64,000 bases of DNA, from the NCBI GenBank assembly GCA_965242605.1, contig CBDESS010000001.1, positions 62,001 through 126,000 of the forward strand, written 5' to 3'. This document shows, piece by piece, positions 34,218-42,678 of this stretch (position 1 is its first letter; every line of letters starts with the position of its first letter). Source of the stretch: JAAXHF01 sp965242605. Lineage in GTDB: Bacteria > Desulfobacterota > Binatia > Bin18. The notes under the pieces were generated by a model. That model did no database searches, was not told where the DNA came from, and saw only the letters and a program-made list of their open reading frames with translations. The position numbers were made by a program, and so were the translations under genes.

Positions 34218-35545
34218 ATATCCGCAAGCTGATAATCGAAGATGTTCGCTGCTTCGCCGGCAGACAAGAGTTCAACATCCGTCCCTTGACCTTTCTGGTC
34301 GGCGAGAACAGCACCGGGAAATCTACCGTGCTTGGCTGTTTTCAAACACTGCACAACTTTACCAAGTCAAGATCATATAGCGCGGATTTGGACTTCAACG
34401 CCGAGCCGTACCAGATGGGCGCGTTTGCGGACATTGTAAGGAAATCTACCCCCCGAAAGAGAAAATTCCTGCTGGGCTTTGAAGCCCAACTCAAAAATAA
34501 CGGAGAGAAAATTGAGTATTCTCTAACGCTGACGGAGAGAGAAAAAGGCTCCGAACCTGTCGTCGAGGAACAGAAGCTTATCGTCCCTGGCAATGAGATC
34601 ATCCTTCTTTTCGGGGAAGAACAAGACGTTGAACGGATAAGCAGCCTCAGCGACCGGCTTGAGGTTGTCGATTCTTCCAAAGGGGCCGGAAACAAAAAAT
34701 TTACCGTGAGAGTACCTTTGTCCTTTTTTCCCTTGGGCACCTTTAGGCTTCTGGATTATTTGCACTACATATTGCAAGAAGACCGAAAAAAGCTCTCGTC
34801 CACGGAAGAAGAGCTTCGTATTTGCGTAGAAAAATTCCCGGAATTGGATGATATATGGGACAACTACAGCTACAGTTTTGCGCCAATACGTTCCAAGCCG
34901 CAGCGGACCTACGATCCCGTGAAAGAGGCTATCAGTCCAGAAGGTGGTGATATTCCAATGATGCTCAGCAACATATCTCGGTCGGATAAGGAGAGATGGG
35001 AAAAACTCAAGGAGGGATTAATCAAATTCGGCAAATCATCGGGGTTGTTTACGGATATTCATGTCAGAAGGCTCGGAAAATCCGTAGGCGACCCCTTTCA
35101 ACTGCAAATCAAGGTCAGAGGACCAAAAGCCAACATGATAGATGTTGGGTATGGCGTAAACCAGTTATTGCCTATTTTAGTGCGGCTGCTTACTGTGCCT
35201 CAAAGGATGACGTTGATGACCTTTCTGATGCAGCAACCCGAGGTCCACTTGCACCCCAAAGGTCAAGCAGAACTGTCATCCCTGTTAGTCAATCTTGTCG
35301 GATACCGTAAGCACAATTTTGTCATTGAAACCCACAGCGACTATATGGCTGACCGCGCCCGTATCGAAATCATGAAAAAGAGAATTGCACCAGAAGACGT
35401 TTCGCTCATCTATCTGGAGCCGGCCGGCAATCACGTCAAGGTTCACAACATCACATTTGACAAACAGGCGAACCTGCTAGGCGCGCCCTCCAGCTACCGG
35501 GAATTCTTTCTCAAAGAATCGGACAAGCTGCTCGGTCTTGATTGA
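34214..35545 (+). CDS. AAA family ATPase (AAA15/OLD-like), partner of a PIN nuclease
   Basis: 443 residues, SMC/ABC-like ATPase. Walker A GENSTGKST at 30-38 after MNIRKLIIEDVRCFAGRQEF; an ABC-type signature around VGYGVNQLLP (311-320); Walker B LMQQPEVHLHP with Glu343; and the switch histidine in VIETHSDYMADR (about 370-381). Such ATPases (AAA15/AAA21, as in PARIS, Gabija-like and retron partners) act as sensors for phage or damaged DNA and control an associated nuclease. The stop overlaps the region just before the PIN gene. It is intact although Mod and Res around it are broken. Confidence 0.87.
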   Translation: MNIRKLIIEDVRCFAGRQEFNIRPLTFLVGENSTGKSTVLGCFQTLHNFTKSRSYSADLDFNAEPYQMGAFADIVRKSTPRKRKFLLGFEAQLKNNGEKIEYSLTLTEREKGSEPVVEEQKLIVPGNEIILLFGEEQDVERISSLSDRLEVVDSSKGAGNKKFTVRVPLSFFPLGTFRLLDYLHYILQEDRKKLSSTEEELRICVEKFPELDDIWDNYSYSFAPIRSKPQRTYDPVKEAISPEGGDIPMMLSNISRSDKERWEKLKEGLIKFGKSSGLFTDIHVRRLGKSVGDPFQLQIKVRGPKANMIDVGYGVNQLLPILVRLLTVPQRMTLMTFLMQQPEVHLHPKGQAELSSLLVNLVGYRKHNFVIETHSDYMADRARIEIMKKRIAPEDVSLIYLEPAGNHVKVHNITFDKQANLLGAPSSYREFFLKESDKLLGLD

Positions 35546-35555
35546 GGGTGAAATT

Positions 35556-35972
35556 ATGTGCCTTATCCTGGACACGAACATGTACAACATCTTTCTCGAC
35601 TCGGGGAATACAGACATGAAACCCGTGAGGGATTGGGTAAACAGACAGAACGGTAAAATAGCCTATTCATCCGTAGGCAGCATGAAAGACGAATTAGAGA
35701 AGTATCGGAAAATGAGAGACCGTTTTGAGCAATACCGCCGGGCCGGAAAACTCAAAACCTTCTCCCCAGAAGACGTTGAGCAGGAGAAGACAGGACTGCC
35801 AGAATTACGCTCGAATGACCCGTATATCCTCGCTCTCGCTCAGGTCTCTGGAGTCCGCTTGCTCGTCTCAGCCGATCAGAAGCTCCACACCGATTTCAAG
35901 CAAATCGTTGAAGGCAAGGTTTACCAAACCAAGAAACATACACATCTGCTCAAGAAAGACCTCTGCCCATAA
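35556..35972 (+). CDS. PIN-domain nuclease paired with the AAA ATPase
   Basis: 138 residues with the acidic residues of a PIN ribonuclease: Asp6 (MCLILDTNMYNIF), Glu46 (MKDELEKYR), Asp88 (SNDPYILALA) and Asp107 (LLVSADQKLHTDF). PIN nucleases of toxin systems usually cut tRNA or mRNA. ATG 35556 is chosen because GAGGGTG lies 5 bp upstream; a TTG at 35538 overlaps the ATPase end and is less likely. The ATPase gene stops 10 bp before. No antitoxin-sized DNA-binding gene is adjacent, so the ATPase itself is the probable controller. Confidence 0.8.
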   Translation: MCLILDTNMYNIFLDSGNTDMKPVRDWVNRQNGKIAYSSVGSMKDELEKYRKMRDRFEQYRRAGKLKTFSPEDVEQEKTGLPELRSNDPYILALAQVSGVRLLVSADQKLHTDFKQIVEGKVYQTKKHTHLLKKDLCP

Positions 35973-35997
35973 ACCCGGCTGACCCCGGAGTTTGACA

Positions 35998-38679
35998 ATG
36001 GCCCTCCACCCCGACTTTCCCGCTTCCCCCCACGCGATTCTCGCCCCAGAGCTCCGCTGGTTTCCCGCGGACGAAACCCTGCGGGAGAGCAGCACCGAAA
36101 AGCTGCTGCCGCCGCTGGTAGCCAAACTGCGGCGACAGGTGCAGGCGTTCCGCACCGGCGGCTATGCCGGCGCACGCCCGACAAGCACGAGCCTGCTCAA
36201 CTGGTGGTTTGAGGAGCCCCATCTGCTGGAGCAGGCCGACGGCAGCACCGCGGAGTTCCGGTACTTCTTTGCCCAGCGGGAAGCGCTTGAGACGATTATC
36301 TACCTGTGCGACGTGGCCGGCGTCAGAGACCCATACGACCTGATGCGCTTCGACAGCACCGGTGCGCTTGCCACCGGCATGTTTGACGAGACCTGGCGGC
36401 GCTTTGTGGTCAAAATGGCGACCGGCACCGGCAAGACCAAGGTGCTGAGTCTGGTGCTGGCCTGGAGCTATTTTCACAAGCTCTATGAGCCAGACTCCGA
36501 GCTAGCCCGCAATTTTCTGGTCATTGCGCCGAACATTATCGTCCTCGACCGCATCTACAAAGACTTCCAGGGCTTGCGCATCTTCTTTGCCGACCCGGTC
36601 ATCCCCGACAACGGCTTTGGCGGCCGCAACTGGCGAGACGATTTTCAACTGACCCTGCACCGGCAAGACGATGTGCGGGTGACGCAGCCCACCGGCAACA
36701 TCTTTCTGACCAATATCCACCGCATCTATGCCGGGGACGACGCGCCAGCCTCCCCGGACGACGACAACAGCATGGACTATTTTCTGGGCACACGGCCCAC
36801 CGGCGCAACAACTGACTCAAAGGTGGACCTGGGCATGATCGTCCGGGACATTGACGAGCTGGCAGTCCTGAATGACGAAGCCCATCACATTCACGACAAG
36901 ACGCTGGCCTGGTTCAAGTCCATTGAAGATATCCACAACCGTCTCAGACACAAGAGCACGGCCCTGTCTTTGCAGGTCGATGTGACCGCCACCCCCAAAC
37001 ACAACAACGGGGCGCTCTTCGTGCAGACCGTAGCCGATTATGCGCTGTTTGAAGCCATTGCCCAGAACATCGTCAAGCATCCGGTCCTGCCCGACACCCC
37101 AAGCCGGGACAAGCTGCGTGAACAGCAGAGCGCCAAGTACACCGAGAAATACGCCGACTACATTGACCTCGGCGTGCTCGAATGGCGCAAAGCGTATGCC
37201 GAGCACGCCAAGCTGGGCAAAAAGGCCCTCCTCTTCGTGATGACCGACGACACTAGGAACTGCGACCAGGTCGCCACCTATCTGGAAGGCCGCTACCCCG
37301 ACCTGAAAGACGCCGTCCTGGTCATCCATACCAAGAAAAACGGCGAGATTTCCGAGGCCCAGACCGGCAGAGCCAAAGAAGAGCTGCAAAAGCTGCGTGA
37401 ACTGTCAAACACCATTGACGCCCCGGACAGCCCCTACAAGGCGATTGTCTCGGTGCTTGTGCTCAAGGAGGGCTGGGACATGCGCAACGTAACGACCATT
37501 GTCGGCCTGCGCGCCTATTCAGCCACGAGCAACATCCTGCCCGAACAGACGCTCGGCCGCGGTTTGCGAAAAATGTATGACGGTGACGTACAGGAAAACC
37601 TCAGCGTGGTCGGCACGGACGCCTTTATGCATTTTGTGGAATCAATCCAGGCCGAAGGTGTGTAGTTGGAACAGGCGGTGATGGGCGAAGACGCCCAGCC
37701 CAAGCTGCCGTTCGTCGTAGAGGTTGACACCAAGAACCACGCCAAGAACCTCGAAGCCCTCGATATCGAGCTGCCCATCCTCACCCCCCGTCTCTATCGG
37801 GAGTACAAGAACCTGGCCGCTCTTGACACCACCGCTATGCAGCACCAGCCCGTGCCCTACCAGCAATTCAGCCAAGTCGAGCAACGCCCCATCGTCTTCA
37901 AGGACATCGCCACCGGCCAGGACGCCCATACCACACACCTCGACCCGGCCGGCGTAGCCGACTATCGCAGTGTCATCGGATATTTCGCCCAAACCCTTAT
38001 GCAGGAATTGCGCCTGGTCAGCGGCTACGATGTGCTCTACGGCAAGCTGAAAAACTTTGTGCAGCATGACCTGTTTGGGCAGACGGTCGAACTGGCCTCG
38101 CCCACCACCCTGAGAAATCTGTCAGAACTGGCAGCCACAAAGACCCTGGTCGAAACCTTCAAGCGGACGATCCACGCGCTGACTGTGCAAGACAGGGGCA
38201 AGACGGAAATCCGCGACACCATCAAGCTCCGCAACACCCGGCCCTTTGTGGTCAAGGACCAAGACTATCGGCTGCCCAAGAAGAGTGTCTTCAACCGGAT
38301 TATCGGGGATAGTCGCTTTGAGCTGGACTTTGCCGATTTTCTTGAGCGATGCGCCGATGTGGTGTCCTACGCCAAGAATTATCTGGCCGTCCATTTCAAG
38401 CTGGATTACACAACGACAGACGGCGAGCTCTCTCACTACCACCCCGATTTTCTGGTGAAGCTGAGCAACGGCCAGGTCGTTATCGTCGAGACCAAGGGAC
38501 GGGAAGACGTGGACGTGTCGAAAAAAATAGAGCGACTGCGGCAATGGTGCGAGGACATCAACGCGGTGCAGGCGACTACTCCCTTTGACTTTGTCTATGT
38601 GGATGAAGACGGCTTCATCCGCTACAAACCGCAGTCGTTTGCGGAGTTGTTGGCCGGTTTTCGGGAATATAAGGGATAA
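35998..38679 (+). pseudogene. Type III-like restriction subunit (Res, DEAD/DEAH helicase-nuclease), amber codon at 37663
   Basis: A continuous frame of 893 codons with one in-frame TAG at 37663-37665. Before it: Walker A MATGTGKTKVL (141-147), DEAH box VLNDEAHHIHD, motif III QVDVTATPKH, and helicase motif VI QTLGRGLRKMY. After it the same frame continues LEQAVMGEDAQPKLPFVVEV to a C-terminal nuclease with HYHPDFLVKL and VVIVETKGRED, a PD-(D/E)XK site. The residue at the stop is Glu in relatives as I remember them (EGVELE), so one G to T change (GAG to TAG) explains it. If real, translation yields a helicase without nuclease; a TTG restart at 37666 is conceivable. ATG 35998 follows the PIN gene by 25 bp. 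Confidence 0.83.
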
Positions 38680-38758
38680 ATGGCGCTGCGCCGCGTTGAG
38701 TTCTTTGCCGCCTGCGCTTCGGCCAGCGGACCGGAGCGTATCGCCGGCCCCTCCCTGC

Positions 38759-40531
38759 TCACAACGGCCAAGCCCACGGAATACACAGCATGGCCACGGC
38801 AAAAATCAACAGGTCAAGCGGAATGCCGATCTTCAGAAAATCGGTAAACCGATAGCCCCCCGGTCCATAGACCATCAGATGCGTCTGATAGCTGAGTGGC
38901 GAGGCAAACGCGGCCGAGGCGGCAATCGCAATCGTAATCGCAAACGGCCGGACATCAACCCCAAACTGCCCGGCTGTCTCGGTCGCAATGGGGAACATCA
39001 GGACCGCGGCCGGGGCGTGAGAGATACATTCGGTAAAGACCAGGGTGACCAGATAGACCAGCGCCAGCACTCCCAGCGGCCCCAGCCCCTCGCCGATAGT
39101 GACCAGAAACGAGGCCAGAAATCCGGCAGCCCCGGTCTTGTCCAGCGCCCTGCCGACCCCGAACGCGGCGGCGATCAGAATCAACACCGAGACATCGACA
39201 GCACTGCGGGTCTCCCCCACCGACAGGCAGCCGCACACGATCACGGCAAACGCGGCCAGTAGCGCCGCGGTCATCATCGGCAACACCCCGATGGTCACAG
39301 TGGTGATAAGGCCGAGCAGGGCGAGCAGGGCCGGAATGGCCTTATCGTAACGTGGCGGCGCGCTGTTATCGATCTCAGACACCAGATAAAAGTCGGCCGA
39401 GTTGCGATAGGTCCGGGCAAAACCGGCCGAGGCTTCAAGCAACAGGGTATCGCCGGCGCGGAGCAAAATATCGCCGATTTTTCCGCTCAGCCGGCGTCCC
39501 CCGCGATGCACGGCGACCACCGCCGCACCGTAGCGGGTGCGGAAACTGGCATCTCGGATCGTCACCCCATTGAGCGGTGAGTCCTCAGACACGACCGCCT
39601 CACTCAGATTATTGCCCTCGCCGACCCGTTCAGCCCCATCGCGGTGATCCCCGGCCGGGACCAGCCCCCGAATCTTCTGCAAATCAATAATCGTTGACAC
39701 CACCCCGGTAAAGACCAGGCGGTCGGCGACCCGAATTCGCTCTTGCGGCCCGACCGGGGAGACAGTTCCCTCAGGCCGTTCAATACGCACCAGAAACAGG
39801 CCGGGCAGGTGGCGCAGCCCGGCCTGTTCAATCTGGCGGCCGACCAAAGGACACTCAGCCGTTACCTCGAGCTCAACCAGATACTCGCGGCTCGTTTCTC
39901 CCAGACTCTCCAGTAGCTCCTTGCGGTCAGGCAGCAGAGCGCGACCGGCCAGCACCAGGAAGCCCAGGCCGACCAGGGCACACGGCACCCCGACCGCGCT
40001 CAGTTCAAAAAAGGCCAAGCCCGGCTGCCCGGCACTGACCAGCAAGCCGTTCACCACCATATTGGTAGATGTCCCGATCAGGGTACACGCCCCGCCCAGA
40101 ATCGTGGCGTAGGACAGCGGAATGAGGAAACGCGACGGCGACACATTGTGCCGCCGCGCCCAGTCAAACACAACAGGCGTGAACATGGCCACAATCGGGG
40201 TGTTGTTCAGAAAGGCCGAGATCCCGGCGGTGGGCAGCATCAGGCGCAGCAGGGCGCGCCGGTCGCTGGTAATCCGACCAAACAGGCGCGTTGCCACAAA
40301 GCCCAGCGCGCCGGTGTGCCGGAGTGCGCCGGCAACCACAAATAAGGCACCGATGGCGAGAATGTCCGGGTTTGAAAAACCGGCAAACGCCTCCTGCGGC
40401 GAGAGAATACCGCTCAGCAGCAGGACGGCCAGCATGCCCACAAAGATCAGGTCCGGGGCCAACAGGTCCCGGACCAAGGCCCCGATACCAACGACCACGA
40501 CCGCCACAGTCACCCACGCATCCCAGGCCAT
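38759..40531 (-). CDS. SLC13/DASS-type anion transporter with RCK_C (TrkA-C) domains
   Basis: 590 residues. Sodium-coupled or proton-coupled transporter of the SLC13/citrate-transporter superfamily, with about 11 hydrophobic helices split into two repeats. The conserved loop motifs SAFLNNTPIVAMFTPVV and GGACTLIGTSTNMVVNGLL mark the first repeat; the second contains FTECISHAPAAVLMFPIA. Between them are two TrkA-C/RCK_C domains (about 205-370: VGRQIEQAGLRHLPGLFLV, then NGVTIRDASFRTRYGAAVVA) that bind regulatory ligands. Substrates in the family are sulfate, dicarboxylates or other anions. ATG 40531 is preceded by CAAGGG; the longer frame starts with TTG. Confidence 0.9.
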   Translation of the reverse strand: MAWDAWVTVAVVVVGIGALVRDLLAPDLIFVGMLAVLLLSGILSPQEAFAGFSNPDILAIGALFVVAGALRHTGALGFVATRLFGRITSDRRALLRLMLPTAGISAFLNNTPIVAMFTPVVFDWARRHNVSPSRFLIPLSYATILGGACTLIGTSTNMVVNGLLVSAGQPGLAFFELSAVGVPCALVGLGFLVLAGRALLPDRKELLESLGETSREYLVELEVTAECPLVGRQIEQAGLRHLPGLFLVRIERPEGTVSPVGPQERIRVADRLVFTGVVSTIIDLQKIRGLVPAGDHRDGAERVGEGNNLSEAVVSEDSPLNGVTIRDASFRTRYGAAVVAVHRGGRRLSGKIGDILLRAGDTLLLEASAGFARTYRNSADFYLVSEIDNSAPPRYDKAIPALLALLGLITTVTIGVLPMMTAALLAAFAVIVCGCLSVGETRSAVDVSVLILIAAAFGVGRALDKTGAAGFLASFLVTIGEGLGPLGVLALVYLVTLVFTECISHAPAAVLMFPIATETAGQFGVDVRPFAITIAIAASAAFASPLSYQTHLMVYGPGGYRFTDFLKIGIPLDLLIFAVAMLCIPWAWPL

Positions 40532-40576
40532 AGTGCCCTTGAGCGTGCAGATTTTTTTTGATCTTGGCAAGGCCGA

Positions 40577-40957
40577 CTAGCGGCCCAGGCTATCCGGGGC
40601 TTGGTCAGAGAAGTGCTTGAGCAGAATATATGGCAGGCCGCCGATGCTGAAGACCTTGGTAATGCCGCTGGCACCGTGTTGATAGCCGAGCAGCGTTCCG
40701 GTGAACCAGACCCGATCCCCCGTCTGCGGCAGGTCTCGGACGAGGGTCTCATCGGGGAAGAGCAACAGCAGGGAGTAGATCGGCCGCGCCTCCTGCGCCA
40801 CGGTCCCGTTGCCGATGATTGTGATCGGCACGACCGATACGCCAAAAAAGGTAAAATAGTCAACGTGGCCGGTTTTCTCATTGCGCCGAAAAAATCGACG
40901 TGGCCGGGGAAAACGGTAGAACTCCCCGGTCAGCGTTATTTCCTGACCGACTTGTTG
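40577..40957 (-). pseudogene. Remnant of a small OB-like domain protein without a start codon
   Basis: A minus-strand frame open from a TAG at 40958-40960 down to 40577 reads protein-like sequence: GQEITLTGEFYRFPRPRRFF, then HVDYFTFFGVSVVPITIIGN, TLVRDLPQTGDRVWFTGTLL and IGGLPYILLKHF. The beta-strand-rich pattern suggests an OB-type fold. No ATG, GTG or TTG lies before the conserved-looking part; a GTG at 40831 would drop the first third. I read it as a 5'-truncated gene, sitting beside another decayed gene. No family recognised. Confidence 0.45.
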
Positions 40958-41041
40958 CTACTGAAAGAAAAGTGTACGCTATTTCAGCCGGGAGGGGAAG
41001 AAAGTGTGGCTGCCTTGCCCGCCTGCGTTCGTTCGTACTAC

Positions 41042-41550
41042 ATGTCAGGGGGTGAGGATGCGGAACTGGGCGGGCTAGGCTGAGTCCATTTCAGAGATGG
41101 ATGTACACGCGGAGTGCCGCCATCACCTCGGTTGAGCTGACCCCTGACCCGCAACTGTTGGGCACGGTAGAGCCCTTGGCCGCGGCCCTCGGGGTGGAGG
41201 ACCATCGCCAGGTCCAGGCCGTCTCTCAGCGGGTTGTGAACCACATCTGCCGGCGGCTCGGTGTTCGCAGGGTGCGGGTACACGTCAAGGGGGTCTGTCC
41301 ATCGAATCGCCGTGGCGCACTCCACGGCCTGTAGACCCAGTACGGCAGCGGCAGCCACAAGGATTCCAGTCAGTCTGGATGCGGACTGCCAAACGCGGCC
41401 AGGTGGTGGCCTCTTGCACCTATTTGCGCACCCTCCTGCACGAGGGGTCTGCCGTCACCTCGATGACACCTGCTTTGGCTTGCGCGAGTCCTACCATACT
41501 GAGGGATTTTTTCGGCGCGAGCCGGAGTCCATTCCGGGCCCTGGTGCGAC
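41042..41550 (+). pseudogene. SprT-like metalloprotease-type gene, destroyed by several frameshifts
   Basis: Fragments in different plus-strand frames line up as one protein: MSGGEDAELGG; then AAITSVELTPDPQLLGTVEP, VVNHICRRLGVRRVRVHVKG, CPSNRRGALHGL and a TAG at 41332; then VWMRTAKRGQVVASCTYLRT and LLHE; then VCRHLDDTCFGLRESYHTEG and FFRRE; then SPFRALV. The HExxH zinc motif expected at LLHEVCHH is split by two extra G bases near 41444 and its second His reads Arg. At least four frame changes and one stop are present, too many for sequencing error. The family is SprT-like proteins of unknown role known from many soil and marine bacteria. Bases 41551-41648 hold nothing I recognise. Confidence 0.62.
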
Positions 41551-41648
41551 CACCGGCCGGGCCGTCGGCCGCGCCGACAGCGTCTCTCTCGGCCAGGGTC
41601 AGCGAGAGCATCGCTGCCGGGAACACCGCTAAGCGTGGGGCGCACCCG

Positions 41649-42635
41649 TCAGCGTCGGCGCAAGCTGCGTAAGCGCTGCCGGGCACCAGGATAGGCCGGG
41701 TCGTAGCTCAACACCACCCGCAGCTCAGCGGCTGCGCGCTCAAGCTGTCCCAGACGGGTATAGACCTCGGCTAGCTCAAAATGCGCCCGCGGGCTTTGCG
41801 GGCAGAGGCGTAAGCCCCGGTGGTAGAGTCGCGCTTTTTGGTCCAGGGAGCGGGCGTCAAGGGCGCGGTAGAAGTACGAGCGCGCCCGGCGACAGGCTTC
41901 TTCGTCACGTCCGAACCGAGACGCCGGCGGCCGACTGGGCGGCTCTGACAGGGTCGCGACCTGCGGGACGGGGGCTTGGGCGCTCAGTTGGGCGGCCAGC
42001 CGTTGGAGCGTTTTGGCCCGTTGTGGGGAGGACGGATGGGATGAAAAAAAGTCGGCGGCGGCCGTTTCCGGTACTTCGCGGGCCATGCGGCGCATGACCT
42101 CAGCCCCGGCCCGGGGATCATAGCCGGCGGCAAACGCATAGCGCAGGCCGACCGCATCGGCCTCCCGCTCTTGGTTCTGGTTATAGTGGTTCAGAAACAG
42201 GCCGCCGAGTTCGGCGGTCAACAGGCCGACGCCCGGATAGATGCTGTCGATCAACTGGCTGGCCAAGCTGAGCAGGATGGAGTTGAGGACCCCTCGGGAC
42301 ACATGGCCGTGGCTGAGATGGGCGATTTCATGGCCGACGATCGCGGCTAGCTCGTCGTCCGAGCGCACAAAGTTGAGCATGCCGGTCGAAACAATGACGC
42401 GGCCGAACGTTGCCCCGGCATTGATGGACGGGTCGTCGGATACCAGGAGTTGAAACTGGGGAGGGTTGGGAATCGCCGAGACGAGGCGGTCGCGCACCTG
42501 TTTGAGCCGGGCGAGCTGGGCCTGGTGGACGACTTGGCCAATGGACGGGCGGCTCTGGCCAAGGCCGTCCGCTACCAGCCCGAGGGCGGGGGCAAAGCAG
42601 AAAACGAGGCTCAGGCCGAGCCAGCGTGTCATCAT
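41649..42635 (-). CDS. M48 family metalloprotease with C-terminal TPR (BepA-like)
   Basis: 328 residues. Signal peptide WLGLSLVFCFAPALGLVADG; zinc protease motif AAIVGHEIAHLSHGHVSR (HExxH) with the third ligand Glu in NQNQEREADAVGLRYAFAAG; then a tetratricopeptide-type helix region near the C-terminus (RLYHRGLRLCPQSPRAHFEL, YTRLGQLERAAAEL). This layout matches periplasmic BepA, which degrades stalled outer-membrane proteins such as LptD and helps assembly of the LPS pore. Ends 44 bp after the receiver-LpxC gene on the same strand, so it likely shares that operon. ATG 42635 gives a sensible signal peptide; the upstream extension lacks one. Confidence 0.9.
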   Translation of the reverse strand: MMTRWLGLSLVFCFAPALGLVADGLGQSRPSIGQVVHQAQLARLKQVRDRLVSAIPNPPQFQLLVSDDPSINAGATFGRVIVSTGMLNFVRSDDELAAIVGHEIAHLSHGHVSRGVLNSILLSLASQLIDSIYPGVGLLTAELGGLFLNHYNQNQEREADAVGLRYAFAAGYDPRAGAEVMRRMAREVPETAAADFFSSHPSSPQRAKTLQRLAAQLSAQAPVPQVATLSEPPSRPPASRFGRDEEACRRARSYFYRALDARSLDQKARLYHRGLRLCPQSPRAHFELAEVYTRLGQLERAAAELRVVLSYDPAYPGARQRLRSLRRR

Positions 42636-42678
42636 TTTTCCACCCGCCTCACAGATGGACGGGCTATCTCCTCGCTGT

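Noticed and set aside
41038..41358. Minus-strand ORF starting AAAAVLGLQAVECATAIRW, which looks like a signal peptide.
   Set aside because: GTG start without ribosome site, low-complexity end, and it is antisense to the SprT-like fragments.
41370..41690. Minus-strand ORFs opposite the SprT-like pseudogene (one containing LSLTLAERDAVGAADG).
   Set aside because: They have no ribosome site or family similarity, and the plus strand carries recognisable SprT-like fragments over the same bases, so these are shadows.
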